DNA of 64,000 bases from an uncultured Bacteroidales bacterium (GTDB lineage: Bacteria; Bacteroidota; Bacteroidia; Bacteroidales; Muribaculaceae), in NCBI GenBank assembly GCA_947573135.1, contig CANPDU010000002.1, positions 1-64,000 on the forward strand, written 5' to 3'. Shown here piece after piece: positions 26,043 through 35,420 of the stretch (positions are counted from its first letter, which is position 1; each line of letters begins with the position of its first letter). The notes beneath the pieces are model-generated. The model saw only the letters and a program-made list of their open reading frames with translations, was not told where the DNA came from and did not search any database. A program made the position numbers and the translations under genes.

Positions 26043-26143
26043 TGAAAAATTAAACAGTCGAGCAAAACTTCATCACAGACTTGAAACTATACAAAACAAA
26101 AACATTAACTATCAATCATTTATCATTTTAAATCATCATCGCT

Positions 26144-28876
26144 ATGTTAAAGAGACTCTTTCTCTTGACCGGAGCTTTCATGATCGCGGCTTCCGTAACA
26201 CTTACGGCCGCCAATATCAGATGTACCGGTCAGATTGTAGATGAGCAAAATTCCCCTATGATCGGCGCTATGGTTGTTCCGGATGGTCAGACAACCGGTG
26301 TAACATCCGACATCGACGGTCATTTTGTCATCTCCGTTCCCGCAGGGAAAAAACTCAACATCAGCTACGTCGGCTACAAACCCGCGCATGTAGCAGCTGC
26401 CGAAAAATTGGGTGTCATCAAACTCGAGCCTGACACTAAAATGCTTCAGGACGTCGTAGTGACTCAATCTGTCGCCCGCACCCGTCTCACCCCTGTGGCC
26501 GCCTCTAACGTTACCGCCGCCACGATAGAAAACAAACTCGGTAATCAGGAATTGCCCGAAGTGCTCAAAACTACCCCGGGTGTATGGACCACACGTGCCG
26601 GAGGCGGTTTCGGAGATGCCAAGACCAATATGCGCGGCTTCAAGTCTGAGAATGTCGCAATTATGGTTAACGGTGTACCTATCAACGACATGGAATGGGG
26701 CGGCGTCTACTGGAGCAACTGGGCCGGTCTCGGCGACGTGGCCTCAAGCATACAGACTCAGCGTGGTCTTGGAGCCACAATCGTTTCGACACCGTCAGTC
26801 GGCGGAACTATCAACATCACCACACGTTCGACCGATGCTGAGAAAGGCGGCAGCGTATGGTATGGCATGGGCAACGACGGCATGAACCAGATGGGTATGA
26901 AAGTTTCGACCGGCCTGATGAAAAACGGTCTGGCACTCACAGTCCTCGGATCTCGCAAATGGGGCGACGGATATATTCAGGGTACGCCTTTCAACAGCTA
27001 CAACTATTTTATCAATCTCGCATGGAAAATAAATGAGGCTCACCAGTTGTCACTGACTGCGTTCGGCGCGCCTCAGACCCACTATCAGCGCAGCAGTCAG
27101 AACGGTCTGACCATTATGGGATATCAGAACGTCAAGAACTACATGAGCAACGATGTCAGCATGTACCGTTTCAACCCGACTTACGGTCATAAGAAAAACG
27201 GTGAATGGTATAACTCTTCAAAAAATTTCTACCACAAGCCACAGATATCATTAGCTCACAACTGGAAGATCAACAATCACTCTTCTCTGTCATCGACAGT
27301 CTACGCATCATTCGCAACCGGCGGCGGCAACTCAGGACAGGGCAGCGGTCTCGGTTCATATTCATACACTGACTGGTATGGTGCAACAGACGGAAAACTA
27401 CACACCAAGTTCCTTGCAGCCGACGGGTCATTCGACTACGGCGCAATCCAGGACCTCAACGCCGCAAGCGCAACAGGTTCGGAGCTCGTAATGTCAAAAT
27501 CAATGAACTCCCACAAGTGGATAGGTCTGGTTTCTTCATATAAAAATGATCTTAACCACTCTAACGGCAACAGACTGTCGCTCACCGGCGGTCTTGATAT
27601 CCGTTATTACATGGGCGAACACAAGAATATCATTACCGATCTTTTCGACGGCGAATACTTCATCGACTACTCAAGCCGTAAAAACGTCAAGGCCGAACTC
27701 AACAGCGCAGCCCTCAATCCTGCATGGGCTTTTGAGAAACTGGGTGTCGGAGACGTTGTCTACCGTAACTACAACAGCTATATCGTCCAGGAAGGCATCT
27801 ACGGCCAGGCCGAATACACAATGCTCGACAAAGCCCTCAACCTCGTCGTTTCAGGCGCTATCAACAACAATACTTATTGGCGCCGCGACTTCTTCTATTA
27901 CGACAAGGCCAACGAAAAATCGGCAACACGAAACTTCATCGGCGGCACAATCAAGGGAGGAGCCAACTACAACATTGACTCTAAAAACAACGTATTCTTC
28001 AACACCGGCTTTATCAGCCGCGCGCCTTTCTTCGCTGGAGGCGTATTCGTCAACTCCACTACTTCAAACGTACTCAACTCTGATCCTGTCAACGAAAAGG
28101 TATTTTCGTTCGAACTCGGTTACGGATTCAACACGCCGGAATTCGCTCTTACCGCCAACGCATATTATACAAAATGGATGGATAAGACAACTACCCGCGG
28201 CGGTACAGTTTCTCGCGGCGAACATGCCGGCGACCGTTATTTCATGAACATGACCGGCGTAGACGCCCGCCATATGGGCATTGAACTCAACGCCAGCTGG
28301 GTGCCGGTTCAGTGGATGAACCTTCAGGCAATGATTTCTTACGGCGACTGGATCTGGGATTCTAACGCTAGCGGCTACTTCTGGAACCAGCTTGGTCAGC
28401 CTCTGAAAAACACTGACGGCGACGTTGCAAGCGGAATTCTCGCTCCCGACCATCTGCATGCTACAATAGACCAAAAAGGCATAAAAGTCGGAGGATCAGC
28501 CCAGACCACCGGTTCGATCTCAGCTGAATTCATTCCTTTCAAAGGCTTCCGCATCGGAGGTGACTGGGTGTTCAACGCACGCAACTACTCTGACTATCAG
28601 ATAAGCAGCAGCGATTTCGAAAACGGCGGCACTATCAAAGTCGCTGATCCATGGGAAATTCCCTGGGGTCAGCAACTTGATCTTAATGCAAGCTTACGCT
28701 TCAAGATCGGCGGCGTAAACGCTACTCTTTACGGCAACGTTTACAACGTATTCAACTACAATTACATTGTCGACGCCTACAATAAGTCTACCCAAAAAGG
28801 CGAATGGGACAATGTGTTCCGTGTATTCTATTCTTTCGGCCGCACATATTCGCTCCGTCTGAAAATCAATTTCTAA
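26144..28876 (+). CDS. TonB-dependent outer-membrane receptor
   Basis: 910 residues. Signal peptide (MLKRLFLLTGAFMIAASVTLTAA), carboxypeptidase-regulatory-like domain (residues ~25-100, GQIVDEQNSPMIGAMV), plug domain (~110-230, LGNQELPEVLKTTPGVWTTRAGGGFGDAKTNMRGF, VMVNGVPINDMEWG) and a 22-strand barrel ending in ...YSLRLKINF with the terminal Phe. It imports a large ligand across the outer membrane using TonB energy. No SusD-like gene follows; instead there is an OB-fold lipoprotein 22 bases downstream. Ligand unknown. Confidence 0.92.
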   Translation: MLKRLFLLTGAFMIAASVTLTAANIRCTGQIVDEQNSPMIGAMVVPDGQTTGVTSDIDGHFVISVPAGKKLNISYVGYKPAHVAAAEKLGVIKLEPDTKMLQDVVVTQSVARTRLTPVAASNVTAATIENKLGNQELPEVLKTTPGVWTTRAGGGFGDAKTNMRGFKSENVAIMVNGVPINDMEWGGVYWSNWAGLGDVASSIQTQRGLGATIVSTPSVGGTINITTRSTDAEKGGSVWYGMGNDGMNQMGMKVSTGLMKNGLALTVLGSRKWGDGYIQGTPFNSYNYFINLAWKINEAHQLSLTAFGAPQTHYQRSSQNGLTIMGYQNVKNYMSNDVSMYRFNPTYGHKKNGEWYNSSKNFYHKPQISLAHNWKINNHSSLSSTVYASFATGGGNSGQGSGLGSYSYTDWYGATDGKLHTKFLAADGSFDYGAIQDLNAASATGSELVMSKSMNSHKWIGLVSSYKNDLNHSNGNRLSLTGGLDIRYYMGEHKNIITDLFDGEYFIDYSSRKNVKAELNSAALNPAWAFEKLGVGDVVYRNYNSYIVQEGIYGQAEYTMLDKALNLVVSGAINNNTYWRRDFFYYDKANEKSATRNFIGGTIKGGANYNIDSKNNVFFNTGFISRAPFFAGGVFVNSTTSNVLNSDPVNEKVFSFELGYGFNTPEFALTANAYYTKWMDKTTTRGGTVSRGEHAGDRYFMNMTGVDARHMGIELNASWVPVQWMNLQAMISYGDWIWDSNASGYFWNQLGQPLKNTDGDVASGILAPDHLHATIDQKGIKVGGSAQTTGSISAEFIPFKGFRIGGDWVFNARNYSDYQISSSDFENGGTIKVADPWEIPWGQQLDLNASLRFKIGGVNATLYGNVYNVFNYNYIVDAYNKSTQKGEWDNVFRVFYSFGRTYSLRLKINF

Positions 28877-28898
28877 CCAATAGCGACTATTATCGATT

Positions 28899-31016
28899 AT
28901 GAAACATATAGCATTCAAAAGCCTGATGTTCGGTACAGTTCTCGCTGTCTCACTCTCCGCCTGCGACGAGAATTCTTGGAACGACGAATATCTTGAAGGC
29001 TTCGAGACTCCGACCATAACCAAGAAGGAGACTGTTGCTTACACTATGACTGTAAAGGACATCCAAAGGATGGCCAACATGCCTGCCAATAAGAAAATTG
29101 CTGCAGACAGCGGTCTTACTGCGCAACTCGAAGCTGTTGCTGTAAACGGTTATTTTACTGAAAAAATAACCCCCGAACTTTTTGCTCCCGCATGGCTTGA
29201 CTCTCTGTCAGGTGTAAAGGGCAGCATTATATACTGGCTGTCAGAGAAATCGACTCTCCAGCTTAGCTTCCCTACTTCCGACGCTCTTCCGTCTCAGATG
29301 AGTGGCATTCAGAACGGTCTGAAATACACCGTCACCGAAGCAGACTATCAGTCTGTTTGGGAAAGCGACAAAGATTTTGTTGAGGCTTTCGCTCCATCAA
29401 AACCTGCGTCAAAATATCTGGCCGATTTTCTCCAGAACGTAGAGGATTGTGACAGCGGCACATATGTTGTCGTCACTTACAATCAGGCTGTTCAGGATCC
29501 CGTGTTCGGCGGCAACTCACAGACACCGGATCCCGAACCGGAATTTGAAATGAGCAGCACCATTTCATCGCTCGCAGTAGGTTCGTCGATCGAGGCCAGT
29601 GGTATAGTAACAGCCATATGCAAACAAGGATATATACTTACAGACCTCTCGGGGTCAACGCTTGTCTACTATGGCAGCAGTTTCGACATCGACTCCTATG
29701 CAGTAGGACAGCAGCGTACCGTGAGCGGTAAAGGCGGTTGTTACGGCGGATGTCTGCAGATTGCTCCATCCGGCGACGAACTTGCAGGCTCTCAGGAATA
29801 CACCTATCCGGCTCCTATTGATATCACCGGCGAAGTGTTCGAACAGTTCTCCGCCGAACGTCAGGCCCTCAAGGCCGACAACAATGGCGCAGCACCTGTC
29901 TATGGCGAAATTAAAGGCGCTACGTTTACGCAGAGCGGCAACTATATTAACTTCTCTGTTCCGGGTGCTGATGAGTCAAAAGCTCAGGGAAGCGGTTATC
30001 AGCTTCCTCAGAATATAACCAATATGCTCAACTTCGGTAACCCCGTCAACGTCCGCGGATATGTCATCGGTTGCTCAGGCAAAGCATATGTGACTTTCCT
30101 TGTGACAGAAGTCAACGGCCAAAAACCGGCATCGGCTCCGGCTATGCGCATTCCTTCACGTGCCGGAGTGGCAATCACTTCAACGACTGAAAACGCAGTT
30201 TACCAATATGACGGATCCGAATGGCTCGCATGCAAAGATATATTCGTGCTCAGTTCAGCTGATTATGCACAGATGGGCGTGACATCAAATCTCACCGCCA
30301 CTCAGGCTGCGACATACCTCCCGATCTATATGACGACCAAGGCTCCGTATGCTCAGGAAGGTGCGATATATTATATCGTCTATAACTTCAAGGACGGTGA
30401 CAACACCATCAGAAACTTCACCTCACGTGCCACTTACACCGGCACGGAATGGTCTGTCACGACAATCAACACCGGCATGATGCAGTTTGTCCGCAAAGGC
30501 ATTGGCAACGGCTGGTCCAACTGGGTCTACGACCCCAGCGTCTATATCGATCTGCCTTCTGGTAAGGGAGCCACATCGGCTACATTCTGGCAGGCATGTG
30601 TCGACTGGGTATATGAGCATATTGATGTACCTGAATTCGGGGCTGAGAGCATAACATCAGGAGTAGGCTATGTAACTTCTTACGGAAATAATGACTACTT
30701 CTGCGGAGCGTCGGCCTATCAGTGCAACGTTGATCTCCGTGCATCTGCTGCCCGCAAACAGGTGCCTTCTGTCTACGGCACAATGTCTGACGACGATATC
30801 GTCGCCAAGGTCAAGAGCAACTTTGAAAACATTGTGATGCCGGCAGTACTTGCCGAACAATATCCCGATGCTCAGCCCGGAAACGGTGTTGACCTCTATT
30901 ACGTGATCTCATTCGTAATGTACAACGGATCAAGCCACGACGAAGTCATCCGTTACCTTGTTACGGCTCCGGGCACATTCGAATTTGTCGATTGCACCTG
31001 GAACGAAGAAGAATAA
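28899..31016 (+). CDS. Surface lipoprotein with OB-fold-like domain, partner of TonB receptor
   Basis: 705 residues, lipoprotein signal with lipobox LSAC (Cys about 22) followed by DENSWND, an acidic export-to-surface pattern. The N-terminal third has no family I recognise. Residues ~220-290 (SSTISSLAVGSSIEASGIVTAICKQGYILTDLSGSTLVYYG) resemble the OB-fold of DUF5689/DUF6359-type Bacteroidales lipoproteins; a related segment (EIKGATFTQSGNYINFSVPG) may be a second one. It sits where SusD would be in a nutrient-uptake pair and is probably co-transcribed with the receptor, ending at the strong terminator 31039-31077. Confidence 0.75.
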   Translation: MKHIAFKSLMFGTVLAVSLSACDENSWNDEYLEGFETPTITKKETVAYTMTVKDIQRMANMPANKKIAADSGLTAQLEAVAVNGYFTEKITPELFAPAWLDSLSGVKGSIIYWLSEKSTLQLSFPTSDALPSQMSGIQNGLKYTVTEADYQSVWESDKDFVEAFAPSKPASKYLADFLQNVEDCDSGTYVVVTYNQAVQDPVFGGNSQTPDPEPEFEMSSTISSLAVGSSIEASGIVTAICKQGYILTDLSGSTLVYYGSSFDIDSYAVGQQRTVSGKGGCYGGCLQIAPSGDELAGSQEYTYPAPIDITGEVFEQFSAERQALKADNNGAAPVYGEIKGATFTQSGNYINFSVPGADESKAQGSGYQLPQNITNMLNFGNPVNVRGYVIGCSGKAYVTFLVTEVNGQKPASAPAMRIPSRAGVAITSTTENAVYQYDGSEWLACKDIFVLSSADYAQMGVTSNLTATQAATYLPIYMTTKAPYAQEGAIYYIVYNFKDGDNTIRNFTSRATYTGTEWSVTTINTGMMQFVRKGIGNGWSNWVYDPSVYIDLPSGKGATSATFWQACVDWVYEHIDVPEFGAESITSGVGYVTSYGNNDYFCGASAYQCNVDLRASAARKQVPSVYGTMSDDDIVAKVKSNFENIVMPAVLAEQYPDAQPGNGVDLYYVISFVMYNGSSHDEVIRYLVTAPGTFEFVDCTWNEEE

Positions 31017-31038
31017 TTCTTTATAAATTTCGAATTCT

Positions 31039-31077
31039 AAAAAAATCCCGGATCACAATTGCGATCCGGGATTTTTT
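31039..31077 (+). terminator. Terminator of the TonB receptor operon
   Basis: A-run, TCCCGGATC, 8-base loop, GATCCGGGA, T-run. Perfect stem; also serves the convergent gene at 31082. Confidence 0.9.
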
Positions 31078-31081
31078 ATGT

Positions 31082-31726
31082 TCAGTCTATTTCATGAAAA
31101 TGCGATCGGTCAACACCACAGACCGGACAGACAAAGTCTTCGGGTAAATCGCTACCGTCAGTCTCTGCCACATAGAAGCAGACATCACATTCAAACCTGC
31201 GTTTGGGCCCTGCCGCCACTTCTGCCTCTTCAGCTCTGTAAGTAGGCGCATTTTTCGGTTCTTTCCCCTTTATAACATTATGATAATAGGCATATGTCAT
31301 CGGTACACCGTTACCTTCCACAGTATCGACCACACGCGCAATAACGAGTACATGAGTGCTGCAATCGACAGTCTGCTCCACCTCGGCTATCAGCCGGCCG
31401 CAAAACTTACCTTTTACACATGGCACGTAGTCAATCACCTCCATACCGAATGCTTCATATTTGTCAGTGTCACGGCTGCTCATGAAGCCGAAACGACCGA
31501 TAACCGACGGATCAGTGTCCTCAGCGATTATCGACAGAGAAAAACGCTTGTTCTCTTTGACAGCTTCGAGCGTATAGTTGTTTTTGTTGAGCGCGACTGC
31601 CACTCTCGGCACGTCGTTAGTTATCTGGAAACAGGTATTGACCACGCAGCCTACCGCGCGGCCGTCTTTAAACGCGCCTACAACATATAGGCCGTAAGTC
31701 AGTTTGTAAAGTACTTTTAGATCCAT
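31082..31726 (-). CDS. Flavin reductase-rubredoxin fusion (Hrb-like)
   Basis: Start at Met 31726 (MDLKVLYKLTYGLYVV); the frame is open 17 codons further but that stretch is AT-rich leader. 214 residues. The N-terminal ~160 residues are a flavin reductase-like FMN-binding split barrel; the C-terminus is a rubredoxin with CDVC and CPVCG iron ligands. This matches high-molecular-weight rubredoxin (Hrb) of anaerobes, which passes electrons from NAD(P)H to flavodiiron proteins for O2/NO detoxification (known for the family; not shown here). A TATATTTG -7 box (minus, 31753-31760) lies upstream. Confidence 0.88.
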   Translation of the reverse strand: MDLKVLYKLTYGLYVVGAFKDGRAVGCVVNTCFQITNDVPRVAVALNKNNYTLEAVKENKRFSLSIIAEDTDPSVIGRFGFMSSRDTDKYEAFGMEVIDYVPCVKGKFCGRLIAEVEQTVDCSTHVLVIARVVDTVEGNGVPMTYAYYHNVIKGKEPKNAPTYRAEEAEVAAGPKRRFECDVCFYVAETDGSDLPEDFVCPVCGVDRSHFHEID

Positions 31727-31828
31727 TTTATTCTGTTTTATAAGATATGCTGCAAATATAAAAAATATATTCTTCAAAAGAAAACACCGTGAAGGAAGAT
31801 AGTGTTTACAGTCGTTTAAGCATCAGTT

Positions 31829-31860
31829 TTTGTGTATCAAAATAAAAATGGCTACCTTTG
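31829..31860 (+). promoter_or_regulatory. Promoter of the MATE gene
   Basis: TTTG (31829-31832), 20 bases, TACCTTTG (31853-31860): a textbook Bacteroidota promoter. Transcription should start near 31867, leaving a leader of about 97 bases. Confidence 0.8.
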
Positions 31861-31880
31861 CGGTGCTCATCGGAGGGTCG

Positions 31881-31946
31881 ATAGTCGCAACTATTTGGCC
31901 GGATAAGATGTCGGGTGCGCCCGAGTTCTTGTTCGGTCTTTTTTTT
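31881..31946 (+). promoter_or_regulatory. Attenuator-like leader of the MATE gene
   Basis: Three stems. P1: ATAGT-cgca-ACTAT (31881-31894). P2: TCGGG-tgcg-CCCGA (31911-31924). P3: CCGAG (31921-31925) with TTCGG (31932-31936), followed by TC and eight T (31939-31946). P2 and P3 share bases 31921-31924, so only one can form: P3 is an intrinsic terminator and P2 the anti-terminator. P1 could be part of a sensor. I do not recognise a known riboswitch class. Confidence 0.5.
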
Positions 31947-31963
31947 GTAATTATTCAGATAAT

Positions 31964-33319
31964 ATGGAACAGAAAACTACAGGTCTTGACTATGCCGGAG
32001 GCAAAATCAGCCGGCTATTTTCAAAAATGTTCTTCCCTACTCTGCTGGGACTGATCTTCAACGCCCTTATTACAATTGTCGACGGAATATTTGTCGGTCA
32101 GGGAGTCGGTCCCGACGGAATCGCCGCCGTCAATATAATCGCACCACTCTATATGGTCGTGACAGGTTCGGGACTGATGTTCGGCATCGGTTCGTCGGTT
32201 ATAGCAGGCATCGCTATCGCACGCGAAGATTATCGGCGTGCGAGCATCAATACTACTCAGGCTTGTGTACTGTCGGCAGTCATTATTTCGCTTCTGGTCG
32301 TAATGATCTTTATATTCAAAGTTCCGACGGCCCGGATGCTCGGATGCTCTGACCGGCTTTTGCCCGGCGCTCTCGACTATCTGACATGGCTGATACCCGG
32401 CATATTCTTTCTGATTTTCGAATGTATCGGCATGATGGTAATCCGTCTTGACGGATCACCGAAATTTGCCATGTACTGCAACATCATCCCGGCCGTCATC
32501 AACATCGTTCTCGACTACTATCTCGTGTTTCCTTGCGGCATGGGAGTCAAAGGCGCTGCGATCGCGACATCGGCAAGCATCGCTATCGGTGCGGCCATGG
32601 TGTTTGTCTATTTTATCCGGTTCTCCTATGTGATCAAATTTATATGGAGCGCGCGTAACTTCTTTTCAAACACATGGCGCCAGATACAGATCGGCTCGTC
32701 GGCTTTCATTACCGAAATCGCCATGTCGGTAATGATGCTCACAGGCAATTATATGTTTATGAAATATTACGGCGACACGGGCGTGGCGGCTTTCAGCATA
32801 GCATGCTATCTGTTTCCGCTGATGTTCATGATGAGCAACGCCGTCGCACAGTCAGCCCAGCCGATAATAAGCTACAATTACGGTGCCGGCGCCTCACGCC
32901 GTGTCAGCGAGGCTTTCCGTCTGAGCGTCAAGGTTGCCGCTTTATGCGGCTTGATAGCCTTTCTTGCAATAGCATTCTGGGCAAAGCCAATTGTATCGCT
33001 CTTCATATCGCCTATGTGCGACGCCGGCCGTCTTGCCGTGGCGGGTCTGCCGGTCTATTCTGCCTGCGCTCTGTTTTTCGCCGTCAATATATCATTCATC
33101 GGCTACTATCAGAGTATCGAAAAAGCATTCAAAGCAATGGTCTTCACGCTTATGCGCGGCATCATCGTGCTTATTCCGATGTTTTATATTTTGCCCGAAA
33201 TAATACCGGGAGCCGGCATCTGGGCGGCGATACCCGCCTCAGAAGCCATTACCCTTGCGGCCATCACACTCACCTATCTGTATACCCGTCGCCGGCACTC
33301 CGGATCAGGTCAGGACTGA
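31964..33319 (+). CDS. MATE family multidrug efflux transporter
   Basis: 451 residues, about 12 hydrophobic segments arranged as two repeats of six. The N-terminal MATE pattern KISRLFSKMFFPTLLGLIFNALITIVDGIFVGQGVGPDGIAAVNIIAP is clear. It exports cationic drugs or metabolites in exchange for H+ or Na+ across the inner membrane. It has its own promoter with an attenuator-like leader, suggesting induction by a small molecule. Confidence 0.92.
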   Translation: MEQKTTGLDYAGGKISRLFSKMFFPTLLGLIFNALITIVDGIFVGQGVGPDGIAAVNIIAPLYMVVTGSGLMFGIGSSVIAGIAIAREDYRRASINTTQACVLSAVIISLLVVMIFIFKVPTARMLGCSDRLLPGALDYLTWLIPGIFFLIFECIGMMVIRLDGSPKFAMYCNIIPAVINIVLDYYLVFPCGMGVKGAAIATSASIAIGAAMVFVYFIRFSYVIKFIWSARNFFSNTWRQIQIGSSAFITEIAMSVMMLTGNYMFMKYYGDTGVAAFSIACYLFPLMFMMSNAVAQSAQPIISYNYGAGASRRVSEAFRLSVKVAALCGLIAFLAIAFWAKPIVSLFISPMCDAGRLAVAGLPVYSACALFFAVNISFIGYYQSIEKAFKAMVFTLMRGIIVLIPMFYILPEIIPGAGIWAAIPASEAITLAAITLTYLYTRRRHSGSGQD

Positions 33320-33340
33320 CTCTCCGGCAATTAATCACGC

Positions 33341-33802
33341 TTATAGCGGTGAGGCGGCATATTTCTTTCCGTTCTTTATATATAAACCGCTTTGCGGCTC
33401 CGACGTCAGACGGATCCCGGAGACGAGATAGACTGTGCTATTGTCATCATACGGATAATTTATTATTTCCGCTATACGTGCGCTATCGCTGCCGTAACCT
33501 ATGCGTTCAAGCCATTGCCTTACAGTGGCGGCTGTCGGCATGTCGATGCCGTCATCGTCATTCTGAGGCTGACGTATGTTGTCAGGATCAAGATCTTCGG
33601 GAAGTTCGGCCGGAATATGTATCGAATTGGGCGTACATTTATATAGTTTCTGCATCGTTTCGTTGAGATACGTTCTTGCGCCATAAGTGACAATCGGAAT
33701 CACGACTTTGTCGCTCAGATCATAATGTTCAAGAATTCCGCGATTAAGGCATATTGTTACACACATTACTGAATGTGATATAAATATTACCGAAAACCTC
33801 AA
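33341..33802 (-). CDS. Truncated flavodoxin-like protein (likely pseudogene)
   Basis: 153 codons. Residues ~20-60 (ILEHYDLSDKVVIPIVTYGARTYLNET) match the C-terminal half of flavodoxin domains (YDLSGKxVIPFxTYG), but the N-terminal FMN phosphate loop (GTxTGNTxxxA) and first half of the fold are absent. The AraC gene follows directly, so the missing part is not in another frame nearby. The first ~18 residues (MRFSVIFISHSVMC) are probably spurious. The C-terminal ~60 residues are of unknown nature. Most likely a remnant; the family call is moderate. Confidence 0.5.
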   Translation of the reverse strand: MRFSVIFISHSVMCVTICLNRGILEHYDLSDKVVIPIVTYGARTYLNETMQKLYKCTPNSIHIPAELPEDLDPDNIRQPQNDDDGIDMPTAATVRQWLERIGYGSDSARIAEIINYPYDDNSTVYLVSGIRLTSEPQSGLYIKNGKKYAASPL

Positions 33803-33810
33803 AATTTAAT

Positions 33811-33818
33811 TAACTTTG
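33811..33818 (+). promoter_or_regulatory. -7 element of the AraC-type regulator gene
   Basis: TAACTTTG, 26 bases before the start codon at 33845. No clear -33 element. Confidence 0.45.
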
Positions 33819-33844
33819 CGAAGGACAATATCAACAGACACCGT

Positions 33845-34750
33845 ATGGACAAGATAGTAGAAGTAAATACCGTTGCCGATTTCGACAAAATATGGGGCGT
33901 CGGCACCCGCCATCCACTCGTCAATGTCATCGAAGGGTCAAAGATTCAGACCCCGGTAGCCCACTGCCGCAAACATTTCGGCATGTATGTCGTGTATATC
34001 AAAGACGTGATATGCGCCGACTATATAAAGTACGGACGCGGCGAGTACGACTTTCAGGAGAACACTCTCGTGTTTGTCGGTCCGGGACAGGTGCTCGGCT
34101 ATCCGGCTGACGGCTCGACTTTCGAGGCTAAAGGCTGGTGTCTGTATTTTAGTCCCGAACTGCTTCGCGGCACCTCCCTCGCCGGACGCATGAAGAATTA
34201 CACATTCTTCTCCTACTCCGTTAACGAAGCCCTCCACATTTCGCCCGACGAACGCGACACGATAATCGGATGTCTCCGGCTTATCGACTCGGAGATCAAC
34301 CGGGGCAATGACCGCCACAGCAACATGATCATCGCATCGGCAATCGAACTCTTTCTCAACTACTGCAGCCGTTTCTACGACCGTCAGTTCGTCACACGCA
34401 AAAAAGTCAACAAAGACGTCATAATGGCGTTCGAAGATCTCATCGACGACTACTATGCTTCGGGCAAAGCCGCCGACAACGGCACACTGACTGTCAACTG
34501 GTGTGCGCAGCAACTTAACCTGTCGCCCAACTATTTCGGCGATCTTGTCAAAAAAGACACCGGCAAGTCGCCGATGGAGCATATTCAGGCCAAAAGCATG
34601 AACATCGCGAAAGAAATGCTATGGCAGACAAAACACAGCATCAGCGAAATAGGCTATGCCCTCGGCTACCAGTACCCGCAGTATTTCAGCCGTGCATTCA
34701 AAGCCTCGACGGGCATGACCCCTAACGAATACCGCAAGATGGAAGCCTGA
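33845..34750 (+). CDS. AraC family transcriptional regulator
   Basis: 301 residues. The N-terminal ~180 residues form a cupin-like sensing domain (YGRGEYDFQENTLVFVGPGQVLGYPAD). The C-terminal ~100 residues hold two helix-turn-helices: VNWCAQQLNLSPNYFGDLVKKDTGKSP and ISEIGYALGYQYPQYFSRAFKASTGMTPNEYR, the AraC signature. Target genes unknown; the adjacent truncated flavodoxin and DUF1349 genes are candidates by position. Confidence 0.92.
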   Translation: MDKIVEVNTVADFDKIWGVGTRHPLVNVIEGSKIQTPVAHCRKHFGMYVVYIKDVICADYIKYGRGEYDFQENTLVFVGPGQVLGYPADGSTFEAKGWCLYFSPELLRGTSLAGRMKNYTFFSYSVNEALHISPDERDTIIGCLRLIDSEINRGNDRHSNMIIASAIELFLNYCSRFYDRQFVTRKKVNKDVIMAFEDLIDDYYASGKAADNGTLTVNWCAQQLNLSPNYFGDLVKKDTGKSPMEHIQAKSMNIAKEMLWQTKHSISEIGYALGYQYPQYFSRAFKASTGMTPNEYRKMEA

Positions 34751-34772
34751 TAGCAATTGGGCTATTGATCAC

Positions 34773-35420
34773 TCACTCGGAGTTGCGTCGGAGCCAGTCA
34801 GTACGCACCTTGTCGGGCAGATGAGTGAACTTGAAATCAGAGAATGTCGCTTTGAAACCGTTACCGTCGGGACACGCCGCAAACATGCCGATCTTCACCG
34901 GATGGTTGGCTTCCAGCCAGGCATTGCGCATCATATGATACTCTTTGTCATCAAACGAATAGAATATCTCAACGGCATCAAGCCTGCGGACGGCCTTGAT
35001 CCAGATATATTCAACCGGCCGGTCAAGGGCAATGACACTCCAGTCGGAGGTCTGATGAGTGACAACCGTGCTGAGATTATATTTTCCATCGACAAATTCG
35101 ATGCCGGTCTTAATATAATTCTCATGATCGAGTCGTATCATCATACCGGCCTGATCAAATCTCACTTTATAGTCGCCGCTGATCCTGACTTTTGCCTCGA
35201 ATTCACCGCCGTATTCGGCATAATAGAACGGTGCATCGTCAACCGTAAAGCCGTAATGAGACACGCGCCAGTAGTCGCTTTTAGGCGTCACATCCATGAC
35301 CAGACTACGGCCGTCGACCGACCAGGCATCAGGTTCGTTGAACCAATTCATTTTATCCAAAGACTGAGCTGCCGCATACTGACATGCAAGAGCCGCGAAT
35401 GCTAAAATTAACTTTTTCAT
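34773..35420 (-). CDS. Exported DUF1349 protein
   Basis: 215 residues with signal peptide (MKKLILAFAALACQYAAAQ). The mature part (MNWFNEPDAW...YGGEFEAKVRISGDYKVRFDQAGMMIRLDHENYIKTGIEFVDG...CPDGNGFKATFSDFKF) matches DUF1349, a concanavalin-like beta-sandwich family of unconfirmed, possibly carbohydrate-binding function. Its start overlaps the acetyltransferase stop by 4 bases (ATGA), so they share a transcript. Confidence 0.85.
   Translation of the reverse strand: MKKLILAFAALACQYAAAQSLDKMNWFNEPDAWSVDGRSLVMDVTPKSDYWRVSHYGFTVDDAPFYYAEYGGEFEAKVRISGDYKVRFDQAGMMIRLDHENYIKTGIEFVDGKYNLSTVVTHQTSDWSVIALDRPVEYIWIKAVRRLDAVEIFYSFDDKEYHMMRNAWLEANHPVKIGMFAACPDGNGFKATFSDFKFTHLPDKVRTDWLRRNSE

Noticed and set aside
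27546-28247. Plus-strand ORF of 233 codons within the TonB receptor gene.
   Set aside because: Ser/Thr-rich low-complexity translation; frame shadow.
31830-32054. Small ORF starting before the MATE gene.
   Set aside because: Its start lies on the promoter, it spans the attenuator-like leader and it overlaps the MATE start in another frame.
32674-33666. Plus-strand ORF of 330 codons overlapping the MATE gene.
   Set aside because: Rich in Arg, His and Ser with no motif, a frame shadow of the MATE gene.
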